This document shows, piece by piece, positions 20,501 through 27,932 of a stretch of DNA of 62,062 nucleotides. The notes below the pieces were generated by a model. It ran no database searches, was not told where the DNA came from, and saw only the letters and a program-made list of their open reading frames with translations. The DNA comes from Avibacterium gallinarum (GTDB lineage: Bacteria; Pseudomonadota; Gammaproteobacteria; Enterobacterales; Pasteurellaceae). The stretch lies in assembly GCF_002921135.1 (NCBI RefSeq), contig NZ_PQVJ01000018.1, forward strand, positions 1 through 62,062, given 5' to 3'. Both the position numbers and the translations under genes were made by a program. Numbering within the stretch: the stretch's first letter is position 1; every line of letters begins with the position of its first letter.

Positions 20501-21007
20501 ATCGAGCAACGCCCCACGCAGCGCATATTCTCCGTGTTCCAGCACCTGTTCCACCGCACGATAACCCGCATTTTCTAACTTCAGACGGAAATCATTAATC
20601 ACAATGCGATCGCCTTTTTTAATCAACAAAACATTGTGTTGCAAATACTCAGGCGGGCAAATTTTTTGCATTAACGTGCTGATCGGCAAAATGAAAATGC
20701 CGTTTTTTGCATTTTGCAAATGGAATAACGCACTGAGCCGTGAAGAAATAATGTCTTGATGCGGCGAAAAGCTGTCATAAGGCAAAGTTTCCCAATCTGG
20801 GAAAAAGGTAACAGGCTGCGAAACGAATTCCGCCAAAACTTTCGATAAACGCACCGCACTTCGCGTATCTGGCGTTACAACTACGGTAAGCCCTTGGTGG
20901 CTTTGGGCAATTTCGGCAAGGGCTAAGGTATCGCTGCCTGCAATAACATTGGCTAAAATTTTGTGATCATTGGCTTGCGTTGGGATATTCAAATCAAAAT
21001 ACATCAT
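17570..21007 (-). CDS. mfd: Transcription-repair coupling factor Mfd
   Basis: Removes RNA polymerase stalled at lesions and recruits UvrA. 1145 aa, full length. A UvrB-like N-terminus is followed by the RNA-polymerase interaction domain (around IGQPVVHLDHGVGRYAGLVT). The translocase has Walker A CGDVGFGKTEVA and the box DEEH, and a C-terminal TRCF domain follows. Multiple uptake signals lie in or next to the gene. Ordinary housekeeping gene. Confidence 0.97.
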   Translation of the reverse strand: MMYFDLNIPTQANDHKILANVIAGSDTLALAEIAQSHQGLTVVVTPDTRSAVRLSKVLAEFVSQPVTFFPDWETLPYDSFSPHQDIISSRLSALFHLQNAKNGIFILPISTLMQKICPPEYLQHNVLLIKKGDRIVINDFRLKLENAGYRAVEQVLEHGEYALRGALLDLFPMGSAVPFRLDFFDDEIDSIRTFDVDTQRTLEEIPSIRLLPAQEFPTDSKGIEFFRAKFRDTFGEIRRDPEHIYQQVSKGTLAAGIEYWQPLFFEQMATLFDYLPEQTLFVAFESNQQQGERFYQDCEQRYESRRVDPMRPLLPPDQLWLPIDQINHQLKHFPKITLKAERVARASVRQQNLPVQALPDLSLKLQQKEPLLHLQQFMAQFNGDIVFCVETEGRRETLLDLLSPLKLRPKQIAYLSDLQEKQSLLICSQDRGFIVDKGKASLALITETELLGERVQQRSRDRQKSVNPDTLIRHLAELKIGQPVVHLDHGVGRYAGLVTLENAGITSEFLLLDYANDAKLYVPVSSLHLISRYVGGSEETAPLHKLGSDAWAKSRQKAAEKIRDVAAELLDVYALRESQKGFAFHYDRDEFMQFSATFPFEETLDQMTAINAVISDMCQPKAMDRLVCGDVGFGKTEVAMRAAFLAVMNHKQVAVLVPTTLLAQQHYDNFKDRFANLPVNVEVLSRFKTAKEQKAVLADLADGKIDILIGTHKLIQPEVKFKDLGLLIIDEEHRFGVRQKEKIKQLRANVDILTLTATPIPRTLNMAMNGIRELSIISTPPARRLTIKTFVRQADDLIIREAILREILRGGQVYYLHNDVASIENCAEKLAALVPEARIIIGHGQMRERELERVMSDFYHQRYNVLVCSTIIETGIDVPTANTIIIERADRFGLAQLHQLRGRVGRSHHQAYAYLLTPPPKAMTKDALKRLEALESLDNLGAGFMLATQDLEIRGAGELLGDEQSGQIESIGFSLYMDLLESAVNTLKDGREPSLDELTQRQVEIDLRIPALLPDDYLGDVNMRLGFYKRIAGAENTQELDELKVELIDRFGLLPQPAKNLLQIAQLRLQAKPLQIIRIEATAQGGFIEFSPQASLDPTKFLQLIQQSPAVYRFDGPTKFRFQRDLTDNKVRLDFVTELLQALQP

Positions 21008-21191
21008 AAGGCTAAGTGCGGTGCTTTTTTCATCTATTTTTACGGATTAAAATTATGCCTAGTTTAGCGGAAATCCCCAAACTTGCAAAGAAAAACACTG
21101 TTGTTTTACACAGTATTAAATTCCCCTAAAAAAGACTAAAAAGTAATTTGCCCTCATTTTAATCACTCAGCTAATGGATAGGGAAAAACAC

Positions 21192-21220
21192 TTGACGAAA
21201 GGCGATAAAATCTTTATATT
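21192..21220 (+). promoter_or_regulatory. Promoter of tRNA-Ser
   Basis: TTGACG (21192-21197), 17-bp spacer, TATATT (21215-21220), ending 19 bp before the mature tRNA. Close to consensus. Confidence 0.75.
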
Positions 21221-21239
21221 CTCGCTCTAACTCTCGAAT

Positions 21240-21329
21240 GGTGAGATGTCCGAGTGGTTGAAGGAGCACGCCTGGAAAGCGTGTATGTGCGAAAGTGCAT
21301 CGGGGGTTCGAATCCCCCTCTCACCGCCA
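21240..21329 (+). tRNA. serX: tRNA-Ser (anticodon GGA)
   Basis: A 90-nt class II tRNA with acceptor GGTGAGA/TCTCACC, discriminator G and encoded CCA. Anticodon loop reads CTGGAAA, so anticodon GGA. The long variable arm is TGTGCGAAAGTGCA. A P4-type integrase gene follows at 21559 in the same direction, so the 3' end of this tRNA is the likely attB/attL core of the prophage. The matching attR copy is not in the window. The symbol is only a guess by analogy. Confidence 0.95.
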
Positions 21330-21440
21330 TTCTATATTCCGACAATATCCCATAACGTCTAAAAATCCTTATTTTTCAATATTATTTTTGCCTTTTATGT
21401 CTAATGAAGTCTAAAAACGTCTATTGAAATCCAGCCGTTT

Positions 21441-21548
21441 TAGTTATACATTTAGTTATACCGCTTTAAGCTTGTAGTTATACCATATAACTACGATATA
21501 ACTACAACATCACTAAATTATATTGTTTTAAGTCAAGTGATATAACTA
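21441..21548. repeat. Six TAGTTATA sites near attL
   Basis: TAGTTATA occurs at 21441, 21453 and 21475, and its inverse TATAACTA at 21486, 21497 and 21541, between the tRNA and the integrase gene. The third and fourth form a palindrome around CCA. Several GTCTA motifs lie just to the left (21355-21425). Likely arm-type integrase or excisionase binding sites; function is inferred from position and repetition. Confidence 0.6.
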
Positions 21549-21558
21549 AGAGGCAAAA

Positions 21559-22785
21559 ATGGCTAGGCAAATCATACAGTTAAATAACACTAAAATTTCA
21601 ACTGCGAAACCTCAAGAGAAAGATTATACCCTATCTGATGGGCAGGGGTTATATTTATTGATAAAAGCTAACGGATCTAAACTATGGCGATTTAATTATT
21701 ATGATTTGCTTAAAAAGCGTAAATTGATTTCGTTAGGAAGTTATCCAGATATTTCATTGCTTGAAGCTCGCTCTAAACGTGATGAGTATCGTTCGTTGTT
21801 AGCCAAAGGCATTGATCCGCAAGATTATATCTTTAAGCAGAAAGAGCAGGCTATTTTTATGCAAAGCAATACTTTAATTAGTGTCGCACAAGATTGGCGG
21901 GAGATGAAATCATCTAAGGTTGAGGCGGGGACAATGAAAGATCAGTGGCGATTGCTAGAATTACATTTATTTCCGCATTTAGGCAATATGCCCATATCTG
22001 AAATCACCGCACCTTTCACAAGAATGAAATTGCAAAAATTGGCTGATGAGAAGAAATTTGAAATGCTGAAAAAGGTCATTAGGGGGCTAAATGAAATTAT
22101 GCGTTTTGCGGTAAATGGAGGATTGATACAGTTTAACCCAACGGCAAATATTCAAGAATTGTTCCCTAGCGGTGAGGTTCAACATCGACCATCTATTCAC
22201 CCCGATAAATTGCCTCAATTCCTAGAGGCGGTAAATAAAGCCAATATCCAGTTACAAACACGCTGCTTATTAGAATGGCAATTGCTCACAATGGTAAGAC
22301 CAAGCGAAGCGGCTGGCACAATGTGGAAAGAAATTGATTTTGATAATGCTGTTTGGGTTATCCCAAAAGAAAGAATGAAAGGTAAGAAACGCCCTCATCT
22401 TGTACCGCTGTCGAAACAAGCAATAAATATCCTGAATATAATGCGTCCAATCACTGGGCATTGTGATTTTGTATTCCCTAAAAACGGAGATTTAACAGCA
22501 AATATGAGTAGTGAGACAATTAATAAAGCGTTGCGGAAAATGGGCTATCAAGGGATTTTATGCGCTCACGGATTTAGATCGATAGCCAGCACCGCACTTA
22601 ATGAAAATGAATTTAATGTGGAAATTATTGAGGCTTTGCTTTCGCACGTTAAAGGCGACAAAGTCCGTACGGCTTACGATCGCAGTACGTACGAAAAGCA
22701 AAAGCGTCAATATATTGAATGGTGGGGGGATTTTGTAGAAAGGGCGTCCGTAAGACCGTGTTTATTGGGAGCAAGTGAGACTTGA
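21559..22785 (+). CDS. int: P4-type tyrosine integrase
   Basis: Site-specific recombinase that integrates the phage at tRNA-Ser. The N-terminal DUF4102 arm-binding domain (LSDGQGLYLLIKANGSKLWRF) is followed by the catalytic domain. Catalytic residues are seen in MVRPSEAAG (Arg), CAHGFRSIAST (His-x-x-Arg), LLSHV (His) and the nucleophile region VRTAYDRSTY (Tyr). 408 aa, typical. AAGAGGCAAAA precedes the ATG. Its 3' end overlaps the excisionase gene on the opposite strand by 24 bases. Confidence 0.95.
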   Translation: MARQIIQLNNTKISTAKPQEKDYTLSDGQGLYLLIKANGSKLWRFNYYDLLKKRKLISLGSYPDISLLEARSKRDEYRSLLAKGIDPQDYIFKQKEQAIFMQSNTLISVAQDWREMKSSKVEAGTMKDQWRLLELHLFPHLGNMPISEITAPFTRMKLQKLADEKKFEMLKKVIRGLNEIMRFAVNGGLIQFNPTANIQELFPSGEVQHRPSIHPDKLPQFLEAVNKANIQLQTRCLLEWQLLTMVRPSEAAGTMWKEIDFDNAVWVIPKERMKGKKRPHLVPLSKQAINILNIMRPITGHCDFVFPKNGDLTANMSSETINKALRKMGYQGILCAHGFRSIASTALNENEFNVEIIEALLSHVKGDKVRTAYDRSTYEKQKRQYIEWWGDFVERASVRPCLLGASET

Positions 22786-22953
22786 TTGGCATTGTTCAAT
22801 CCATAAATCTAATTCACTTTCTCGCCACCCAGACGCTCTAGGCCCTAGTTTTAATTGTGGCGGGAAAGTCCCTTGCTTTATTTTTGCATAGATTGTTGAT
22901 CTCGGTAAGCCTGTTTTTTGGCAAACTTCTTTTAATCTTAATATTCTGTCCAT
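22762..22953 (-). CDS. AlpA-like excisionase/regulator
   Basis: A 63-aa winged-helix DNA-binding protein of the AlpA family: LRLKEVCQKTGLPRSTIYAKIKQGTFPPQLKLG followed by GWRESELDLWIEQ. Such proteins direct excision or activate integrase. ATG at 22953 is preferred (GGAAAAAACT upstream); a TTG at 22965 is possible. It is the last gene of the leftward early operon, so it would be made upon induction. Overlaps the integrase 3' end. Confidence 0.85.
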   Translation of the reverse strand: MDRILRLKEVCQKTGLPRSTIYAKIKQGTFPPQLKLGPRASGWRESELDLWIEQCQSSLTCSQ

Positions 22954-22966
22954 AGTTTTTTCCAAA

Positions 22967-22990
22967 TAAAAAAGCCCCGACTAGCTGGGC
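22967..22990 (-). terminator. Terminator-like hairpin before alpA-like gene
   Basis: On the minus strand GCCC and GGGC pair and are followed by a T-run that runs into the leader of the AlpA-like gene. One of at least five such intercistronic hairpins in this operon. Confidence 0.5.
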
Positions 22991-23001
22991 ATTAGTATGT
23001 A

Positions 23002-23196
23002 CTAAATAGACCAAACAGCTAAAGCTATTTTGGTTAGTAAAAAACACCATAATAGATAAGGCGGTATAAAAACCAGCCAAAATAATGCTGTTAAAAATCG
23101 GTCTTCGGATAATCGTGTATTAAACGATAGCTGAAACGGAAAGGATACCGCTATTAACATTGTAAGTATGAATGTACCAAAAATAAGATCTGCCAT
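23002..23196 (-). CDS. Small membrane protein, unknown
   Basis: 64 aa with two hydrophobic helices (MADLIFGTFILTMLIAVSFPF and LFWLVFIPPYLLWCFLLTKI). ATG at 23196 is preceded by ATTGGAGATACAAT, better than upstream starts. Part of the leftward early operon. No family recognised; small inner-membrane proteins in this position may affect host membrane or superinfection, but nothing shows it. Confidence 0.65.
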   Translation of the reverse strand: MADLIFGTFILTMLIAVSFPFQLSFNTRLSEDRFLTALFWLVFIPPYLLWCFLLTKIALAVWSI

Positions 23197-23210
23197 ATTG
23201 TATCTCCAAT

Positions 23211-23236
23211 AAAAAAGCCACTTGTTACAGTGGCTT
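23211..23236 (-). terminator. Terminator-like intercistronic hairpin
   Basis: AAGCCAC (23215-23221) pairs with GTGGCTT (23230-23236), with a T-run on the minus strand just after the stem. The loop TTGTTACA closely matches that of the hairpin at 28441-28460 (CTGTTACA). Confidence 0.65.
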
Positions 23237-23254
23237 GTTAGTCTTAATTCATTT

Positions 23255-23752
23255 TTATTTTGTCTCAACTTTATAATTAAACAATGCTTTAGCCATTGCT
23301 TCGGCTTCTTCTTTTCTCATAAATACTAGCCCACGGTTCAATAAATTAAGGCTTTCAGAATTGAAGTTATAAAATGGAGCTTTATTTATAAAATCAGTAT
23401 TTTCTAAATCTACGAACCAATATTCTTTCGCATTGATAAAAGTATCCAATGTTACAGACTCAGGCACTTCAATACCATTGATAAATCTTTTAGGCTTTGG
23501 CTCTTCCCACATTCCAATAATATCATTTTCATATTCATTAAGACCATTATAATATTTACCTTCTAAAGTCCAACTGGAAAATTCTGCTTTAATATCGCTA
23601 TCATTACCAAAACCTTGTGTAGTGTAAAATCCGTGTAAAGGATATCCTGAATTAAATTCTTTAGGGAGCTGGTACTTAACATAAGCCTTCTTTCCATTAC
23701 GTAATTGTACTGCCTCACCCGCTAATGCTTTTTCTAAATCAAATGGTTCCAT
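23255..23752 (-). CDS. Phage protein of unknown function (165 aa)
   Basis: Soluble-looking protein beginning MEPFDLEKALAGEAVQLRNG, a start typical of small phage early proteins that recur in enteric and Pasteurellaceae prophages. No catalytic motif recognised. Two bases separate it from the upstream gene, so it is translated from the leftward operon. Confidence 0.7.
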   Translation of the reverse strand: MEPFDLEKALAGEAVQLRNGKKAYVKYQLPKEFNSGYPLHGFYTTQGFGNDSDIKAEFSSWTLEGKYYNGLNEYENDIIGMWEEPKPKRFINGIEVPESVTLDTFINAKEYWFVDLENTDFINKAPFYNFNSESLNLLNRGLVFMRKEEAEAMAKALFNYKVETK

Positions 23753-23754
23753 AA

Positions 23755-24084
23755 TTAATTCTCCTTTGAAAACTGATATAAGTCGGTAATTAACACTCGT
23801 TTGTTATAAGATGTACTTTCTAGATTATCAGTAATAAATACATCACCTAATCGTGAAACATTAATAAATTTATGTTTAATCCCGTTATGCATACAATATA
23901 AAGGGAATTGTTTAACATATTCTTCAATGTCAAAACTTAAGGTTGCGGGAACATCGTGCATTGACATAACCCAACGTGCATAATTAGTATCTCCCGGCTC
24001 TTTTAGTAGGGGACAATCTTCCGAGACAAAACGTAAGCCGTGATAAATAAAGTCTCGTACGTGTAAAGCTTCTTTAATTTCCAT
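23755..24084 (-). CDS. Hypothetical phage protein (109 aa)
   Basis: Begins MEIKEALHVRDFIYHGLRFV. No membrane segment or known motif. ATTAGTTATGG precedes it, a weak ribosome-binding site, but it is closely packed between two operon genes with 2-base gaps, which supports translation by coupling. Confidence 0.65.
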   Translation of the reverse strand: MEIKEALHVRDFIYHGLRFVSEDCPLLKEPGDTNYARWVMSMHDVPATLSFDIEEYVKQFPLYCMHNGIKHKFINVSRLGDVFITDNLESTSYNKRVLITDLYQFSKEN

Positions 24085-24086
24085 AA

Positions 24087-24305
24087 CTAATCCTCCACTG
24101 GAACAATCAATAAATTTTTAGGACTAATATCACGATATTTAATTTGATATGCGTGTACTTGTTTTATTTCATCAAGTGGCAAGCCGTATCTTGTTTCTCG
24201 GACTATATCCCAACCAAACGAACGTGATTTTTCTAAAATAATATATTTTTTACCATCACCCATAATTAAGTCAGGTTCTTGTGGCTTAAATATTGATAGC
24301 TTCAT
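24087..24305 (-). CDS. Hypothetical phage protein (72 aa)
   Basis: Start at 24305 (MKLSIFKPQEPDLIM) is chosen because AAAGGAGAGAGT lies just upstream; a longer frame overlaps the previous gene. No domain recognised. Within the leftward operon. Confidence 0.65.
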   Translation of the reverse strand: MKLSIFKPQEPDLIMGDGKKYIILEKSRSFGWDIVRETRYGLPLDEIKQVHAYQIKYRDISPKNLLIVPVED

Positions 24306-24321
24306 ACTCTCTCCTTTTCTA

Positions 24322-24555
24322 CTACAAACAAACACCAGTCAATTCTTCAAGTAATTTCATAAGGTTTGCTTTTTCACCTTGCAAGGCTCGCAGCTCCCGC
24401 ATTGCTTCAATAGCAACAAAATTTAAGTTGCCACACCGGTGATAGAAAAACTCTTGTAAGGTTATATCTGGCATATAATCCGAAAGATCTAAATCATCAA
24501 TATCTACATCAACGTCAACATCGACAGTGACGGTATGAGTAATGATTTTCCCCAT
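24322..24555 (-). CDS. Hypothetical phage protein (77 aa), acidic repeat
   Basis: Contains an alternating Val-Asp tract near residues 9-19 (TVDVDVDVDID) and a helical C-terminus. ATAGGAGAAAAAA precedes the ATG. No family recognised. Confidence 0.65.
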   Translation of the reverse strand: MGKIITHTVTVDVDVDVDIDDLDLSDYMPDITLQEFFYHRCGNLNFVAIEAMRELRALQGEKANLMKLLEELTGVCL

Positions 24556-24573
24556 TTTTTTCTCCTATAAGGC

Positions 24574-24597
24574 AATAAAAACCGCTTATTCGCGGTT
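24574..24597 (-). terminator. Terminator-like intercistronic hairpin
   Basis: AACCGC (24580-24585) pairs with GCGGTT (24592-24597); the minus strand continues with TTTTATT. Lies between the 107-aa and 77-aa genes. Confidence 0.6.
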
Positions 24598-24909
24598 CGC
24601 TGTCATATTCTGAGTTTTTATATAATCCACAACCGGCACACTTACCGCTTGCTGTGGTTCAAATTGCTTACCAAGTGCAAGGCTCGCGTAGCCGATAATA
24701 TCTTCCCAGTGGTCAGGAAAACTTTCATTGCCATTACAAATTCGAGTGACTTTTGCTTGTATCATTGTCATTGCGTAAGCCGCCACTTTATTTCGTTCAA
24801 ATAGCTGACTATCAATAATTGGCTTCATCAAGCTGTAAAAGCTTTCTGCACCAGATACAAAGTCTCCGTGCGTTTTTTCTCGTTCGTTGAGTAGTTCGTT
24901 TGTGTTCAT
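24586..24909 (-). CDS. Phage protein, DUF6378-like (107 aa)
   Basis: Begins MNTNELLNEREKTHGDF and continues through IQAKVTRICNGN and DHWEDIIGYASLAL. This pattern (REKTHG, then a K-x-R-x-x-x-G and DxxxDxxGY-type segment) resembles the small DUF6378 phage family, which looks like a MazG/dUTPase-type helical fold. The family name is from memory and unverified. Its stop lies inside the hairpin at 24574-24597. Confidence 0.65.
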   Translation of the reverse strand: MNTNELLNEREKTHGDFVSGAESFYSLMKPIIDSQLFERNKVAAYAMTMIQAKVTRICNGNESFPDHWEDIIGYASLALGKQFEPQQAVSVPVVDYIKTQNMTANRE

Positions 24910-24920
24910 TTTTGCCTCAT

Positions 24921-24945
24921 AAAAAAAGCCCTTAATTTAAGGGCT
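24921..24945 (-). terminator. Terminator-like intercistronic hairpin
   Basis: AGCCCTTAA/TTAAGGGCT, a 9-bp stem around a single T (24927-24945), followed on the minus strand by seven Ts and then the leader of the 107-aa gene. Confidence 0.75.
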
Positions 24946-25152
24946 ATCGTCTAAGAATAATCTTACATCGTCTAATTTAAACAATGCTATCTCTTTGATT
25001 TTAAATGCTAAATCTGTTCTTGATTGTCTAAAATCGTTTAGATATTGTTTAAATTGTCTAAGCTATAAATCAGAAAGGTTGTTTCTATATCATCATCTAA
25101 TCCATCATTACTCCCTGCACTGGTGGCGTGTAGTTGCCGTTTTTGGCGTTGG
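24946..25152 (-). pseudogene. Start-less coding-like stretch in the early operon
   Basis: Between the 107-aa and 82-aa genes the minus strand holds a frame of 41 codons (LRQFKQYLNDFRQSRTDLAF... LFLDDSP, ending near 24947) with protein-like composition but no start codon. Just upstream, another frame carries QRQKRQLHATSAGSNDGLDD... and runs into stop within the same DNA. One frameshift would join them. It may be a decayed small gene, or chance. The DNA also repeats GTCTAA several times. Confidence 0.3.
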
Positions 25153-25401
25153 TTAATCTCCAAGTTTTTCTAACGTTAACTTATATTCTGGGATAAGTTC
25201 ACCATTTTTCCCTTCTTTATAAGTAATTAATTCATTATTAATATTGGCGCCTTCAATATGACGAATGACGCTGTAAATTGCTTCAATAGTTACATCTTCT
25301 GGTTCAGAATTAAAATCAATGAACCCTTTTTTATTGAGTTTAACAATAACAATCTTATTTTCAGGTGATATTCTCAAAGCATAACTAGTAATCGGTTTCA
25401 T
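25153..25401 (-). CDS. Hypothetical phage protein (82 aa)
   Basis: Begins MKPITSYALRISPENKIVIV. TAAGGAGAGAGA precedes the ATG, which overlaps the exonuclease stop by 4 bases. No motif recognised. Its position directly after the exonuclease suggests an accessory recombination or nuclease-inhibiting role, but this is only positional. Confidence 0.7.
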   Translation of the reverse strand: MKPITSYALRISPENKIVIVKLNKKGFIDFNSEPEDVTIEAIYSVIRHIEGANINNELITYKEGKNGELIPEYKLTLEKLGD

Positions 25402-26015
25402 TCTCTCTCCTTATAGGATTTAAGTGCGGTCAAAAATTCGGGAATATATTTATCAAATGCCTTCATTAATATTTCATCACGTTGCGCGGTGTAAATATAA
25501 AAAGGCTGCTTTTGATATTCAGGGCAATAACTGACAAAATCCCACGTCTCATAGCCTGTTACCCATAAAGCGGATTGCACTTGAATAACGTACTCACTAG
25601 GCACGCCACCTTCGAGCAAATATTTGATATGGGTTTTCATTTTTGGGCATTTGATTTCCAGACCTTTTCTAAGGGTAGGAATGAGTCCATCAGGGCTAAT
25701 CATTAGCTCTTTGTCGGCATTAAGATAGACACCGCCAACCTGTACAACATCATTGCCTGTTTCAAATTCATACGCCATTCTTGCCAGTGGCTCAAGCTGA
25801 TTGCCGCGTTCCATTGCTGCGGTTTTTACGCCTTCCTTTGCACCTTCAATGCTTTCAGCAACCAGTTCAGCGAGATAATTCAGCCAGCTAGCTGACTTTT
25901 GCCCACTGTTAGACACGATATTTTTAATGCCCGTGCCGGTAGGAATGCCTAGCCGTGCGGCTAGCCATTCTTCCGAGCCTTGTTCACAATCAAGGGTGAT
26001 CAAACCGTCTATCAT
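25398..26015 (-). CDS. YqaJ/lambda-type exonuclease
   Basis: 5'-3' dsDNA exonuclease partner of the annealing protein, producing single-stranded tails for phage recombination. Early segment CEQGSEEWLAARLGIPTGTG is the YqaJ/lambda Exo signature. LMISPDGLI and LEIKCPKMKTH give the PD-(D/E)xK metal site (Asp, Glu, Lys). VIQVQSALWVTG continues the fold. 205 aa, typical. Starts 4 bases inside the bet-like gene. Confidence 0.9.
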   Translation of the reverse strand: MIDGLITLDCEQGSEEWLAARLGIPTGTGIKNIVSNSGQKSASWLNYLAELVAESIEGAKEGVKTAAMERGNQLEPLARMAYEFETGNDVVQVGGVYLNADKELMISPDGLIPTLRKGLEIKCPKMKTHIKYLLEGGVPSEYVIQVQSALWVTGYETWDFVSYCPEYQKQPFYIYTAQRDEILMKAFDKYIPEFLTALKSYKERE

Positions 26016-26791
26016 AGTGGAATTTCCTCACTTGTTTTGTTATCAGCATTTTGTGCAGATTCATCTAATCGTCCGTTAAGAGTTTTGATAAAGTGTTCTG
26101 CTTTCGCTTTTGACAACTGCTCAATACTTTGCACACTGTAGTAGGCAAAGGCTTTTTCAGTGTCAGTGTTCGTGAGCTGAATAAGCTGATTGAGGGTGGC
26201 GATTTGTTCAGATGTGGCTAATTCGACTGCTTGCCCTTCAATCACATTCGGTTTTGGCGTGACATTTATCGGCTCTTTTTGATTTTCGATAATGCGGTCA
26301 GCTTCGTCTTGGTCGTAAATGCCCGTGAAACCAAAGGCTAGCCTTGCGCATTGGATCATCGCTTTATGGCGGAGCATTCGTTTGGGGTGGGTTTTCCAAG
26401 GACCTTGTATATCACGAAAACATTCGCTCATATATTCGGTAACGCTAATCGGTCTTGAGCGGTCTTTGCGATAGATGCGACAAGTGCATTTCTCATCATC
26501 TAAGTCAAACTCAATACCGTCAAATTGTGGGTTCTCATTTAAAATTCTCGCCCAACCGTCAACACCAACAATCGGTACAATGCCATTATTGCGATCAGGA
26601 AATGCGTAAATCTCTTTTGTCCACGGATTTAAGCCATATTGGTTAGCGACAATTAAAAGTGCGGTCATTTGGCTATCATTAACGTTGCCTTTGAATGCGG
26701 TATTTTTCAATGTCGCCATTAAGTCTGAACCGTCTGTGATTTCAAAACGGTTCGCTAATTTTTGAGTTAAAGTTTGAAGTGCGGTTGCCAT
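26012..26791 (-). CDS. bet: Phage recombination protein Bet (RecT family)
   Basis: Single-strand annealing protein. Hallmarks include ALLIVANQYGLNPWTKEIYAFPD, VGVDGWARI and KRMLRHKAMIQCARLAFGFTGIYDQDEA. 259 aa, normal for the Bet/RecT family. Paired with the exonuclease downstream by a 4-base overlap. AAGGAATAGATT precedes the start. Part of the leftward operon controlled from 29125-29153. Confidence 0.93.
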   Translation of the reverse strand: MATALQTLTQKLANRFEITDGSDLMATLKNTAFKGNVNDSQMTALLIVANQYGLNPWTKEIYAFPDRNNGIVPIVGVDGWARILNENPQFDGIEFDLDDEKCTCRIYRKDRSRPISVTEYMSECFRDIQGPWKTHPKRMLRHKAMIQCARLAFGFTGIYDQDEADRIIENQKEPINVTPKPNVIEGQAVELATSEQIATLNQLIQLTNTDTEKAFAYYSVQSIEQLSKAKAEHFIKTLNGRLDESAQNADNKTSEEIPL

Positions 26792-26801
26792 AATCTATTC
26801 C

Positions 26802-27752
26802 TTATTTCTTTAAAATCGTTGCCTGAATACCCAATGCTTTAACTGGGGCAAAATATTCTCTTAACTGCTCAAGTGTTCCTGTGAAAGGAATTTCTTGAGC
26901 TGGGATTTTGAGGATAAATTGCGTTGCCGCAGGTAGCATTTCTTGCGCTGGCGTTTGCGGTTCAATATGCGCCGTGTTTTCATTGGTTTCTGTTTTCTCG
27001 TTGGCTTGTAATGCGTTAAGGTTTGCTTCCGCTTCTGCGCGCGCTTTTGCTTCTTGTTCCGCTTTCGCTTTTATTTCCGCTTCGCGTTTTTGTTCATCGG
27101 CAATGCGCGTCTGAATGATTGGCTCAAGTTCATCATCGCCAGTAATCAGATTGAGCCAATCCTTAAAGAGATACTCATAAGAGATAGGAATTAACTTGCG
27201 ACGTGCAGAAAGTCGAGCTGCTTCTGCGGCAATTTCTGCCGCGATAAGGGTTTCTTCTGCGTTCACGGCTTTTGTGAATGTAGCAAGGGTACTACGGCGT
27301 TTAGTGGCTTCTTCTAAGCGTTTTTTGACAGTGGCTTTCGGTATAACCTGTTCAAGAGCAATACACACATCGCTTTCAAAACCTGATTTAACGGCTGAAA
27401 TTCGCTCAAAAGCACCATTGACAATGTTTGCTTTAATCTCTGCTTCTTTGGTTTTCACCAGTTTTTCACGTTCTAAGCGCGCTTGGCGGAAACGTTCGGC
27501 AATGTCTTGGGCTTGTTCAAGCAATTTGTTAATATCGCCTTGCTGTGCATTTTTAATTGCCGTGCGCGTTTTATCCTCTAGCTCTTTCAGTAATTTCACT
27601 TCTTCTTTTGCTTGAGCAAAATCATTATCCGTCTCAAATGTTTGTGTGAGCGTTGATAAAAATTGATCTGCTTTCTTTTCAAAGTCGGTAATATTGCAAG
27701 CAAGCACCTTGCTTTCAGTGCTAATAATTAACTCAAATTTTTGGTTTTCCAT
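26802..27752 (-). CDS. DUF1351 family phage protein
   Basis: 316-aa, highly charged helical protein with N-terminal ESKVLACNITDFEKKADQFL and a long coiled-coil-like Glu/Lys/Ala region (about 50-250). DUF1351 proteins commonly sit directly upstream of bet/recT in phages; role unproven, probably linked to recombination. Start codon overlaps the end of the previous small gene (TAAATG). Confidence 0.8.
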   Translation of the reverse strand: MENQKFELIISTESKVLACNITDFEKKADQFLSTLTQTFETDNDFAQAKEEVKLLKELEDKTRTAIKNAQQGDINKLLEQAQDIAERFRQARLEREKLVKTKEAEIKANIVNGAFERISAVKSGFESDVCIALEQVIPKATVKKRLEEATKRRSTLATFTKAVNAEETLIAAEIAAEAARLSARRKLIPISYEYLFKDWLNLITGDDELEPIIQTRIADEQKREAEIKAKAEQEAKARAEAEANLNALQANEKTETNENTAHIEPQTPAQEMLPAATQFILKIPAQEIPFTGTLEQLREYFAPVKALGIQATILKK

Positions 27753-27923
27753 TTACCCTCTCCCATAACAGTTACTTTTCCAATAATCGCAATCATCATC
27801 GCAAGGCTCGAAGTTATCGCTATCATCAGGATCGATTTCATCTTCGTCTTGTTGCTCAAATTGCTCATAATAATCTTGGTCGCTATCGCATTGCCAAGCA
27901 CTTAAAAATCCGCGGCGTTTCAT
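27753..27923 (-). CDS. Small acidic Cys-rich phage protein (56 aa)
   Basis: Frame reads MKRRGFLSAWQCDSDQDYYE ... CDDDCDYWKSNCYGRG. Strongly acidic middle (about 18 Asp/Glu) and four cysteines, three of them in the last 17 residues. GAGGTAACACA precedes the ATG and the stop abuts the DUF1351 start, so it fits the operon. Family unknown; acidic DNA-mimic character is possible but unproven. Confidence 0.65.
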   Translation of the reverse strand: MKRRGFLSAWQCDSDQDYYEQFEQQDEDEIDPDDSDNFEPCDDDCDYWKSNCYGRG

Positions 27924-27932
27924 TGTGTTACC

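Noticed and set aside
21240-21329. Second copy of the tRNA-Ser 3' end (attR) within the window
   Set aside because: I looked for the AATCCCCCTCTCACCG string further right and saw none, so the right attachment site must lie beyond 62062.
27196-27615. Plus-strand 139-codon frame opposite the DUF1351 gene
   Set aside because: Composition (Arg/Ser/Ala-rich) reflects the complementary strand of a Glu/Ala/Lys-rich coiled-coil gene; no ribosome-binding site.
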